64,000 nucleotides of DNA from JAXLXE01 sp046328115 (GTDB lineage: Bacteria > Chloroflexota > UBA6077 > JACCZL01): the NCBI GenBank assembly GCA_046328115.1, contig JAXLXE010000001.1, forward strand, positions 3,100,001 through 3,164,000, given 5' to 3'. Under the pieces are notes generated by a model, which searched no databases, was not told the DNA's origin, and saw only the letters and a list, made by a program, of their open reading frames with translations. Below, piece after piece: positions 26,890 to 34,915 of this stretch (position 1 is its first letter; the number at the start of each line of letters is the position of its first letter). Made by a program: the position numbers and the translations under genes.

Positions 26890-28236
26890 ATGGCAAGCCT
26901 GACGCTACAGTCTCCGGGATCGGCCTCCACGCAGGTGGACCCCGCGCAAATCCGCGGGTCCACCGCCTTCCGCCGCTCCATCCGCTCCAAGGGCCTGCTG
27001 CCGTTCCTTCGGCGGCTCGGCCTGATCAGCCAGCGCTTCGGCTGGACCACCAGCAGGATCGAAGGGCTGCTCGCGGAGTACTACGCCCTGCTGGAGACCC
27101 ACAACGTCCCCGCCGTCTGGAACGTCACCGGTGACACCGCCGTGCGCAATCCAGACGTGGTCCGCAAGTACTCCGGCTCGCTGGTGGAGATCGGTATCCA
27201 CGGTTGGTCCCACACCGATCATCAGCTCATCGACAACGCCGCTCAGGCGCTCGAGGTGGACCGCGGCATCCAGGCCTTTGAGTCCATCGGCGTCCCCACC
27301 CGTGGCTGGCGCTGCCCCTACCTGCGGGCCGGCCAGGGCACCCTCGCACGCGTCGCCCAGCGCGGACTGGCCTGGGAAGTCAGCGGCTCCATTGAGCTAC
27401 CCATGCGCGCGGCCGTCGCGCTGGACGCCACGGGGCAAGACACCTGGGATCGTGCCATCGCCTTCTACGGCGCGTCCCCGCTCGCGGAGCGGCTCGCGCT
27501 GCCCCAGATCGTCAACGGCACCGTCCACTTCTTCACCTCGCTGCCAGACGACGAGATGCTGATCGATCGGCTCTCGCTCCCCCAGTCGGACCTGACCCGG
27601 ATCTGGCTCGCCATGCTGGATCGGACCATCGCGGATGGCGAGCTCCTGGCCATGCAGCTTCACCCGGAGCGGATCCGCGGCTTCAAAGCCCCACTCGCCC
27701 AGCTCATCGAGCGCACCCGCGCCTCGGCAGATCGCGTCTGGATCGCCAGCCTTGGTGACCTGGCGGACTGGTGGCAGGCCCGCTCACAGACGCGGATCAA
27801 CGCACAGCCAACTGACAGCGGCTGGCGGATCAGCGCCGCGGCCCCCCACCCCGTGGCCATCGAGCTACTGGCTCCCGGTCTCACCCGGCCCTCGGCCATG
27901 ACCGCCGGTACGATGCAGGTGGATGGCGAAGCGTGGCCCGGCGTCGGCATTGTCGGCGCCCAGGCCCCCACGTCGGCGGCGCGGCTCGCCGAGCTCGGCT
28001 TCCTGGCCGAGCCAGTCACCGAATCACGGCAGTACGCTGCGGTCCTCGTCGAGCCGTCAGACTCGGACCTTGCCGCCTTCGCCCGTTCGGCCCGTCGCGG
28101 CGAGGGAATCGCCTCACCGCTCGCGCACGTCGCCTACTGGCCGGCCGGCTTCGGCAGCGCCATGGTCATCACCGGCGACGTCTGCGCCATGACCCTCAAG
28201 GACTTCGCGGCGCGCGTCTTCGGGAGGGATCGATGA
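26890..28236 (+). CDS. Polysaccharide-deacetylase-like protein (CE4/NodB fold), divergent
   Basis: A 448-residue protein whose residues about 45-250 follow the NodB fold. NVPAVWNVTGDT matches the second strand, IGIHGWSHTDH gives the HxxxxH zinc motif, and GWRCPYLRAGQGTL matches motif 3 (RxPY). The classical first motif TFDDG is missing: the corresponding region reads RFGWTTSRIEGLLAEYY. About 200 C-terminal residues have no clear family. No signal peptide is visible, so it may be cytoplasmic and act on a precursor, or have lost hydrolase activity. Start ATG preceded by GGGGGGAGGG. Its stop overlaps the ATP-grasp start (ATGA). Confidence 0.75.
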   Translation: MASLTLQSPGSASTQVDPAQIRGSTAFRRSIRSKGLLPFLRRLGLISQRFGWTTSRIEGLLAEYYALLETHNVPAVWNVTGDTAVRNPDVVRKYSGSLVEIGIHGWSHTDHQLIDNAAQALEVDRGIQAFESIGVPTRGWRCPYLRAGQGTLARVAQRGLAWEVSGSIELPMRAAVALDATGQDTWDRAIAFYGASPLAERLALPQIVNGTVHFFTSLPDDEMLIDRLSLPQSDLTRIWLAMLDRTIADGELLAMQLHPERIRGFKAPLAQLIERTRASADRVWIASLGDLADWWQARSQTRINAQPTDSGWRISAAAPHPVAIELLAPGLTRPSAMTAGTMQVDGEAWPGVGIVGAQAPTSAARLAELGFLAEPVTESRQYAAVLVEPSDSDLAAFARSARRGEGIASPLAHVAYWPAGFGSAMVITGDVCAMTLKDFAARVFGRDR

Positions 28237-29489
28237 GCCCCACCTTCAGCCCCCACACCTCCCCCCAGATGCAGCGCACCGCGCCGCTAAGCCACCCGCT
28301 CTTGCGCGGTCGCCAGCCCAGCGAGACCCGCCCGCGCGGCGCCATCGTCATCGGCGGGGACCATCAGGGCCTGGGCATCGTGCGCAGCCTCGGTCGCCAG
28401 GGCATCCCCGTCTGGGTGCTGGATGACGAGCGATCCATCTCCGTCGCCTCGCGCTACGCCACCCGCTGCCTGCCCTGGCCCACAAAGGGTGACGGGATCC
28501 AGGCTCAGTACCTGGTGGACCTGGCCGCTCAGCACGATCTCGCGGGCTGGGCCGTGTTCCCCACCCGTGACGAGACCGTGGCCATGATCGCCCGCAACCA
28601 CCCCATCCTCAGCGAGTGGCTCACGCTCACCACGCCTCCCTGGGAAGTCACCCGCTGGGCGTACGACAAGCGGCTCACCCACGAGCTCGCCGCCGAAGCC
28701 GGCGTGGACGCGCCCACCACCGTGATCGTGGACGCCACCTCAGACCTGCGTCAGTTCGAGGGGCGGTTCCCCTGGATCATCAAGCCGGCGATCAAGCAGG
28801 ACTTCTACGCCCACACCCACGCCAAGGCCTGGCGCGTGGATGACGTCAACCAGCTCCGGGCGCGCTACCGCGAAGCCAGCGCGCTCATCCCTGCTGACCA
28901 GATCATGATCCAGGAGCTGATCCCCGGCAGCGGCGGCGCCCAGTTCTCCTTCGCGGCGCTCTGCAATCGGGGAGATGTCCTGGCCTCGTTGACCGCGCGC
29001 CGCGCCCGCCAACACCCCATGGACTTCGGGCACGCCAGCACCTACGTGGAGACCATCGAGCATCCCGTCGTGGAGCTCACCGCGCGCAGGCTCCTCCAGG
29101 TCATGCGCTACACCGGCCTCGTCGAGGTTGAGATGAAGCATGACTCGCGTGACGGCAAGTACAAGATCCTGGACATCAACGCCCGCACCTGGGGCTGGCA
29201 CACCGTCGGCCGCCGCGCAGGTGTGGACTTCCCACACCTGCTGTGGAGGATGCTCCAGGGCGAGCAGCTTGAGACCATCCGTGGACAGGCCGGGGTTCGC
29301 TGGGCCCGGCTGGCCACCGATCTGCCAACCGCGGCCATCGAGATCGCGCGCGGAAGGATGTCGTTCGTTGACTACGCGCGTTCCTTCCGCGGGCCCATCG
29401 AGCTCAGCGTCCTGGCACCGGATGACCCGCTACCCGCCCTGGCCGAGCTCGCGCTCCTTCCCTATCTCGCGTTCAAACGTGGACTCTAA
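28233..29489 (+). CDS. ATP-grasp ligase (carbamoyl-phosphate-synthase-like)
   Basis: A 418-residue cytoplasmic ligase. The N-terminal domain opens with GAIVIGGDHQGLGIVRSLGR and VWVLDDERSISVASRY, the preATP-grasp pattern seen in carboxylate-amine ligases. The ATP-grasp core contains WIIKPAIKQDF (ATP-binding lysine), MIQELIPGSGGAQFS, and GLVEVEMKHD...ILDINARTWGWH with the metal-binding Glu/Asn residues. It joins a carboxylate to an amine or similar nucleophile through an acyl-phosphate, perhaps adding an amino-acid-like substituent to the polymer; this role is inference. ATG at 28233 has GGGAGGG upstream and overlaps the previous stop. Confidence 0.85.
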   Translation: MSPTFSPHTSPQMQRTAPLSHPLLRGRQPSETRPRGAIVIGGDHQGLGIVRSLGRQGIPVWVLDDERSISVASRYATRCLPWPTKGDGIQAQYLVDLAAQHDLAGWAVFPTRDETVAMIARNHPILSEWLTLTTPPWEVTRWAYDKRLTHELAAEAGVDAPTTVIVDATSDLRQFEGRFPWIIKPAIKQDFYAHTHAKAWRVDDVNQLRARYREASALIPADQIMIQELIPGSGGAQFSFAALCNRGDVLASLTARRARQHPMDFGHASTYVETIEHPVVELTARRLLQVMRYTGLVEVEMKHDSRDGKYKILDINARTWGWHTVGRRAGVDFPHLLWRMLQGEQLETIRGQAGVRWARLATDLPTAAIEIARGRMSFVDYARSFRGPIELSVLAPDDPLPALAELALLPYLAFKRGL

Positions 29490-29513
29490 GATCTCATCGG
29501 GGGTCGAATAACC

Positions 29514-30740
29514 ATGAGTGTTTCCGTGTATCCAGCAGTGGTCATCGGCGCGGGGCCGTACGGGCTGGCGACCACCGCCCATCTCCGGGCAGCGGGCCTT
29601 GAGCCCAAGGTCTTCGGTGATCCCATGTCGTTCTGGGACCAGCAGATGCCCATGGGCATGCTGCTTCGGTCCGCCTGGGACGCCTCCCACATCGCCGACC
29701 CCCACGGCACCCTCACCCTGGACGCCTACGGCGCGGACCGGGGGCGGCCCGTTCCGTACCCCGTGCCCGTCGAGGAGTTCGTCGGTTACGGCCGCTGGTA
29801 CCAGAATCGGGTAGCCCCAGACCTGGATCGGCGCCGCGTCACCAGCGTCGAGCCAGACTCCGCCGGCTTCCGCCTCACCACCGAGGACGGCGAGGAGATC
29901 CGCTCCCGCCGCGTCATCTTCGCCACCGGCATCGCCCGCTACGCCCACACCCCGCGCGTGCTGGCCCATCTCCCGGAGGCCGTCGCCACCCACACCGTGA
30001 ACGAGCACGATCTGAGCCGCTTCCGCGACAAGAAGGTCCTGGTGGTCGGTAGCGGCCAGAGCGGCCTGGAATCCGCCGCGCTCATGGCCGAGTCCGGCGC
30101 CCACGTCGAAGTCGTCGGCCACGCCCCCCGGCTCCACTTCCTCAAGAGCGCCCGCTTCCGGGCCTCGCTCGGCCCGATCCGGCGCTTCGTCTACCCCCCG
30201 GAAGACGTGGGCCCTCCCGGTCTCAACCAGATCGTCTCCCGCCCCCACCTGTTCCGATTGTTCCCCGGCAAGCTGCGCGCCCGCATGGCACGCCGCGCCA
30301 TCCGCCCGGCCGGCGCCAACTGGCTCATCACTCGGCTCGCCGGGATCCCCATCGCGCTCGGGCATGAGGTCAGCGCGGCCCAGGTGGTCGAAGGCAAGGT
30401 CCACGCGTCGATCACCGACGGCACCACGCGTGTCGTGGATCACGTCCTGGTCGCCACCGGCTACAAGGTTGACATCCGCCGCGATCCCACCCTCAGCGAG
30501 GGCCTGCTCCGCGCCGTGGAGCAGATCAACGGGTATCCGCGGCTGAGCCAGGGGCTGGTCTCCTCAGTGGACGGCCTCTACTGGGTGGGTGCGCCCGCCG
30601 CCGAGAGCTGGGGGCCCCTGCTGCGCTTCGTCTCCGGCACCGGCTTCGCCTCGCGCTCCGTTGCCGCCTCCGTCGTCGCCAGCCTGGCAAGCCGGCCAGG
30701 CTCGGCCGGCCTCCGCGCGCCGCGAACGGCGATCGCCTGA
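29514..30740 (+). CDS. FAD/NAD(P)-dependent oxidoreductase (flavin monooxygenase-like)
   Basis: A 408-residue flavoprotein. The FAD motif GAGPYGLATTAHL is at residues about 12-24 and the second dinucleotide motif VVGSGQSGLESAA is at about 178-190. VIFATGIARYAHTP and HVLVATGYKVD are the ATG motifs typical of class B flavin monooxygenases, ornithine hydroxylases and related enzymes. It probably hydroxylates or oxidises a substrate with NADPH. It sits between the ATP-grasp ligase and a glycosyltransferase, so a role in modifying the glycan substituent is plausible but unproven. Its stop overlaps the next ATG. Confidence 0.85.
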   Translation: MSVSVYPAVVIGAGPYGLATTAHLRAAGLEPKVFGDPMSFWDQQMPMGMLLRSAWDASHIADPHGTLTLDAYGADRGRPVPYPVPVEEFVGYGRWYQNRVAPDLDRRRVTSVEPDSAGFRLTTEDGEEIRSRRVIFATGIARYAHTPRVLAHLPEAVATHTVNEHDLSRFRDKKVLVVGSGQSGLESAALMAESGAHVEVVGHAPRLHFLKSARFRASLGPIRRFVYPPEDVGPPGLNQIVSRPHLFRLFPGKLRARMARRAIRPAGANWLITRLAGIPIALGHEVSAAQVVEGKVHASITDGTTRVVDHVLVATGYKVDIRRDPTLSEGLLRAVEQINGYPRLSQGLVSSVDGLYWVGAPAAESWGPLLRFVSGTGFASRSVAASVVASLASRPGSAGLRAPRTAIA

Positions 30741-32056
30741 TGCACAACCCTGACCGCGGGGCACGCCAACCCGCCGGGCCAGCCGCGGCGGCATCGCGGC
30801 TGGCCCCACCCCGCGTGGCCCCACCCCGCGTGGCCCCACCCCGCATGGCTATGGTCTCCTCCACCTTCTACCGCACGGACACGCGCATCCAGCGCCAGGC
30901 GGAGGCGCTGGTCGCGCGTGGCTACAGCGTGGACGTCATCTGCCAGCGCGAGCCGGGCGATCCAGACATCGAGCTCGTGCGCGGCGTCCGCGTGCGCCGC
31001 GTCGGGCCGCCCAAGTACCGCGGCGCCAGCGTCGCTCGCTACACCCTGGGGTACAGCGGCTTCTTCGTCAGCGCGTTTGACACCGTCACCCGCCTCCACC
31101 GCCGCTACGGGCTGGACGTGGTGCACGTGTACAGCATGCCGGAGGCCCTGCTTTTCACCGCCGTCGTCCCCAGAATCGCCGGCGTGCCGCTGGTCTATGA
31201 CGCCGGTGACCTCACTACCGAGCTCTACCCCGCCAAGTTCGGCTCCCGCGGCGGGCCCCTGGTGCCCGCCGCGCTACGGCTCCAGGAGCGCCTCTGCCTC
31301 AGCATGGCTGATCTCATCGTAACCGTGCACGAGGAATACCGCCGCCGGCTGCTCGAGCGCGGCGTGCCGGATTCCAAGATCCGCATCGTCATGAACGTGC
31401 CAGATGAGGCCCTCTTCACCGAGGAGCTCAGGCACATCCCGCGCGAGTTCCCGGACCGTCCGGACACCTTCACCATCGTCCACCACGGCTCGCTGCTGGA
31501 CCGCTACGGCGCCGATGTCCTCCTCGAGGCCATGCACCTGCTCCGCCACCGCGTCCCCGGCCTCCACCTGCGCATCTACGGCGACGGCGACCTGCGGCCG
31601 CGGCTGCTCGAGTTGATCGACCGCTACCACCTGGACTCGCGGGTGGAGATGAGCGAAGGCTACCTCAAGGCCCATCTTATCCCGCCTCTCCTGGCCGCCG
31701 GTGACATCTCGGTCGTGCCCACCCGCTCGGATCCGTTCACGGAGACCATCCTGCCCAACAAGCTCATGGAAACGCTCACGCTGGGCCTGCCCACCATCGT
31801 CAGCAACACCCGCACCGTCGCCGCTCACGTGCCGCCAGACGTGGTGGACTACGTTCGTCCAGGTGACGCGGCGGAGCTCGCGGACGCCATCGAGAGGCTC
31901 TGGGCAGACGGCGCCCACCGCCGCGACCTGCACCAGCGCGCCCTGGCATTCAGCGACGCCCACCGCTGGGCCGAGCAGGCCGAGCGCTACTGCCGCGCCA
32001 TCGATGACCTCGTCCGCCCGGACCGCCGCGCCGCCCTGGCGGCCGCCGGCCATTGA
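30740..32056 (+). CDS. Glycosyltransferase family 4
   Basis: A 438-residue GT-B enzyme. MVSSTFYRTDTRIQRQAEALVARGYSVDVIC is the acceptor-domain start, DVVHVYSMPEALLF and LVYDAGDLTTELYP follow, and the donor site has TIVHHGSLLDRYGADVLLEA and GDISVVPTRSDPFTETILPNKLMETLTLGLPTIVS with the EX7E-type Glu. The first 35 residues are a low-complexity Pro/Arg segment containing three tandem 15-bp copies. The ATG at 30740 overlaps the upstream stop (TGATG), but the ATG at 30845, right after the repeats, would also give a complete enzyme. Confidence 0.88.
   Translation: MHNPDRGARQPAGPAAAASRLAPPRVAPPRVAPPRMAMVSSTFYRTDTRIQRQAEALVARGYSVDVICQREPGDPDIELVRGVRVRRVGPPKYRGASVARYTLGYSGFFVSAFDTVTRLHRRYGLDVVHVYSMPEALLFTAVVPRIAGVPLVYDAGDLTTELYPAKFGSRGGPLVPAALRLQERLCLSMADLIVTVHEEYRRRLLERGVPDSKIRIVMNVPDEALFTEELRHIPREFPDRPDTFTIVHHGSLLDRYGADVLLEAMHLLRHRVPGLHLRIYGDGDLRPRLLELIDRYHLDSRVEMSEGYLKAHLIPPLLAAGDISVVPTRSDPFTETILPNKLMETLTLGLPTIVSNTRTVAAHVPPDVVDYVRPGDAAELADAIERLWADGAHRRDLHQRALAFSDAHRWAEQAERYCRAIDDLVRPDRRAALAAAGH
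30801..30845 (+). repeat. Three tandem 15-bp copies at the start of the GT4 gene
   Basis: The unit TGGCCCCACCCCGCG is at 30801-30815 and 30816-30830, and with one change at 30831-30845, ending in the internal ATG. In frame it adds three Ala-Pro-Pro-Arg-Val-type units to the N-terminus. The 15-bp unit keeps the reading frame, so copy number could vary without breaking the gene. Confidence 0.85.
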
Positions 32057-32149
32057 TCCGCGGCGGCTCTCCCGGTCTTATCATCTCCGGAGGGGCGCGG
32101 CTCATGGGCTGGCCTCGCTTCAGGACTCAGGAGGCGGTGAGGATCTGCA

Positions 32150-33703
32150 GTGGCATCGCTCGGGCTGACGCGCCGCCGCCTCCTCATCGCCGCCGTCTGG
32201 CTGGGCGCCGCCTCAGCGTGGGGGCGGGTGGCCCTGGATGCCTGGCGTGAGCGCTCCAGTCCGCCCGGATTCAACCCCATAGTCCCAGAGAACGCGCAAG
32301 CCGGCTCCGACCAGTGGCAGATGGTCACCCAGCCCCAGCGCCGAGACGTCATCGGCGGCGTGATCGAGGGCGGTGGCGACGTCCAGGCCGCGGGACCTTC
32401 CCGCTGGGATCCGCCGCCCATCTCCGGCTACGCCGACAGGACCAGCGTGGAGCCTGGCGGCAAGCTCACCTTCTTCGTCTCCACCACCGCGCCCCTCTTT
32501 GACGTCACCATCTCGCGCATGGGCTGGTACGGCGGCGACGGCGGCCGCCTGCTCCACCAGCGCTTCGGGCTAGCCGGTCGCAACCAGCCCGTCCCGCCTC
32601 CCCACCCAGAGACCGGCCTCGTCGAGGCCAGGTGGCAGCCATCATTCACCCTGGACGTCCCTGCCGACTGGGTGAGCGGTCTCTACCTGGTGCGGCTGCT
32701 GGCCACCAACAACACCCACGACGTCGGCTACGTGGTCTTCGTGGTCCGCGACGATAGGCAGCCCGCGGACTTCGTCTACAAGGTCGCCTTCAACACGTAC
32801 CAGGCCTACAACCCCTTCGGCGGCAAGAGCCTGTACGACTTCAACTCCGTGGGCGGCAGAGCCACCAAAGTCTCATTTGACCGGCCGTATGACCAGTGGT
32901 TCGGCTCCGGTGACTTCTTCAATTGGGACTTCCCCATGATCCGCTGGCTGGAGCGTGAGGGCTACAACGTCACCTACATCAGCGACGTGGACGCCCACGC
33001 GGATGCGGCCTATCTGCGCGGCCGCAGGGCGCTGCTCTCCGTGGGCCACGACGAATACTGGTCGCGCGAGATGCGCGACGCCTGGGAGCGCGCCCGCGAC
33101 GGCGGCACCTCGCTCGCCTTCTTCAGTGGCAACATCGTCTACTGGCAGGTCCGCTTCGAGCCCTCCAGCACCGGCGCGGCCAACCGCACCATGGTCTGTT
33201 ACAAGGAAGCCGTCCGCGATCCCCTTTACCGTTCAGACGACGCGCGCGTCACCGTGCTCTGGCAGAGCCAGTTCACCAACCGCCCAGAGAACGCCCTGGC
33301 CGGCGTCCAGTCCGGCCACGTCGTCGGCTTCGGGGTAGACCTGCCGTACATCGTCAAGGCCGCCGATCACTGGCTGTTCGCCGGTACCGGCGCCGCCCCG
33401 GACCAGCAGTGGAGCAGCGTGGTTGGCTACGAGGTGGACCAGGTGTATGACAACGGCCGCTCGCCAGACGGCCTCGTCATCCTGTCCGAGACACCCGTGA
33501 CGGACACGCTGGGCCGGCCCGGCAAGGCCCACTCCACCTACTACCGCAAGGGCGGCATGGTGTTCGCCGCCGGAACGGTGAACTGGGCCTGGGGGCTGGA
33601 CAACTCCCGCGGGCGCAACCTGGTAGACCCGCGCATCCAGCGCCTCACCGCCAACCTGCTGGACGCCTTCAAGCGCGGCGGCCCACCGCCCGGGGCAGGC
33701 TGA
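32150..33703 (+). CDS. Exported N,N-dimethylformamidase-beta-like protein (second copy)
   Basis: A 517-residue paralogue of the protein encoded at 24481-26820, without the linker and C-terminal module. A Tat-like signal (TRRRLLIAAVWLGAASAWG) is followed by a region matching the paralogue throughout: ISGYADRTSVEPGGKLTFFVSTT, GWYGGDGGRLLH, YQAYNPFGGKSLYDF, GHDEYWSREMRD, NIVYWQVRFEPSS. The HDEYW and NxVYWQxRFE motifs are identical in layout between the two, suggesting a shared active site. Start is GTG at 32150 with GGTGAGGAT upstream, 93 bp after the GT4 gene. Its stop overlaps the GH5 start (TGATG), so the two are coupled. Confidence 0.75.
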   Translation: MASLGLTRRRLLIAAVWLGAASAWGRVALDAWRERSSPPGFNPIVPENAQAGSDQWQMVTQPQRRDVIGGVIEGGGDVQAAGPSRWDPPPISGYADRTSVEPGGKLTFFVSTTAPLFDVTISRMGWYGGDGGRLLHQRFGLAGRNQPVPPPHPETGLVEARWQPSFTLDVPADWVSGLYLVRLLATNNTHDVGYVVFVVRDDRQPADFVYKVAFNTYQAYNPFGGKSLYDFNSVGGRATKVSFDRPYDQWFGSGDFFNWDFPMIRWLEREGYNVTYISDVDAHADAAYLRGRRALLSVGHDEYWSREMRDAWERARDGGTSLAFFSGNIVYWQVRFEPSSTGAANRTMVCYKEAVRDPLYRSDDARVTVLWQSQFTNRPENALAGVQSGHVVGFGVDLPYIVKAADHWLFAGTGAAPDQQWSSVVGYEVDQVYDNGRSPDGLVILSETPVTDTLGRPGKAHSTYYRKGGMVFAAGTVNWAWGLDNSRGRNLVDPRIQRLTANLLDAFKRGGPPPGAG

Positions 33704-34776
33704 TGACACCGTTGCGCCCGCGGCCCGGGCTCTCGCGCCGTTCGCTCCTCGCCAGTGCTGCCGCGGCGCTTGCGATCTCCGCGGTCTGGACCGGTTCCAC
33801 GCGTACCGCCCTGGCCTCGGAGCCCCGCTACCGCCGCGGCGTCAACCTCGCCGGCGCGGAGTTCGGACCGCTCAACTGGATAGCCCAGGGAGACCCAACC
33901 CTGCCGGGCGTGTACGGCCAGCACTACCTCTACCCCGGGCCAGAGTCGCTGGACTACTACGCCCGCAAGGGATTCACCCTCGTCCGCTTGCCCTTGCGCT
34001 GGGAGCGGCTCCAGCGCTCCCTCGGCGGACCGCTCGACCGTCAGGAGCTTCGCCGCCTCTACGGCTTCCTCGCCGCCGCCAGCCAACGCGGCCTGGACGT
34101 CATCGTGGACATCCACAACTACGGCCGCTACTACGACCGCCTCATCGGCACCCCAGACGTGACCTACGCCCACTTCTCAGATCTCTGGCGTCGCCTCGCC
34201 CGCCAGCTTCGCGACGAGCCAGCCGTGTGGGCCTTCAGCATCATGAACGAGCCGGCCGAGACGGAGGGCCGCTGGCCAGACGCGGCCCAGGCGGCCGTGG
34301 ACGCCATCCGCGACGAGGGCGTGGACCGCCTCATTCTGGTGCCAGGCGATGAGTGGAGCGACGCCTTTGAGTGGCCAGACGTCAACGCCGACTTCTCCGT
34401 CACCGACCCGGCCGACAACTTCATGTACGACGCCCACGTCTACTTCGACCCAGACCGCACCGGCACGTACCGCAAACGCTACCGATCCAGCACCGCCCAC
34501 CCAGACGTCGGCGTGGACCGCGTGCGCGGCTTCGTGGAGTGGCTGCGCGATCGCGGAGCCCGCGGCTTCGTCAGCGAGTACGGCGTCCCCGGCGACGATC
34601 CGCGCTGGCTGGAGGCGCTGGATCGCTTTCTGACCTACCTGGACGCCGAGGAGATCGGCGGCTGCTACTGGGCCGGCGGCCCGCTGTGGCAGGACTACCC
34701 GCTCTCCATCGAGCCCCGCGACCAGCACGACCGACCGCAGATGGCCGTCCTCACCCGGCACCTCGATGGCGGGTGA
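33703..34776 (+). CDS. Exported glycoside hydrolase family 5 (cellulase-like)
   Basis: A 357-residue retaining beta-glycosidase. A Tat-type signal (SRRSLLASAAAALAISAVW) precedes a (beta/alpha)8 barrel: RRGVNLAGAEF, FTLVRLPLRWERLQ (substrate Arg), VDIHNYGRYY (His), FSIMNEPAE with acid/base Glu183, and RGFVSEYGVPGDD with nucleophile Glu292. GH5 enzymes cleave beta-linked glucans, mannans and similar polymers. In a polysaccharide locus it may trim the polymer or release misassembled chains from the periplasm, as BcsZ-type enzymes do for cellulose; that analogy is inference. Translation is coupled to the upstream gene. Confidence 0.88.
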   Translation: MTPLRPRPGLSRRSLLASAAAALAISAVWTGSTRTALASEPRYRRGVNLAGAEFGPLNWIAQGDPTLPGVYGQHYLYPGPESLDYYARKGFTLVRLPLRWERLQRSLGGPLDRQELRRLYGFLAAASQRGLDVIVDIHNYGRYYDRLIGTPDVTYAHFSDLWRRLARQLRDEPAVWAFSIMNEPAETEGRWPDAAQAAVDAIRDEGVDRLILVPGDEWSDAFEWPDVNADFSVTDPADNFMYDAHVYFDPDRTGTYRKRYRSSTAHPDVGVDRVRGFVEWLRDRGARGFVSEYGVPGDDPRWLEALDRFLTYLDAEEIGGCYWAGGPLWQDYPLSIEPRDQHDRPQMAVLTRHLDGG

Positions 34777-34915
34777 GCATCGCCTGTCTTCCCCACACGA
34801 GCCCGGGCGTTGTACTGATCGCGGCGTGTCTGCCACGTCCGCCGCTGGCCAGCACTGCGCCGGCCAGCGTGACGCTCAACGCGCCTCTGCCCACTACGAG
34901 ACCAAAGGACCGAGC

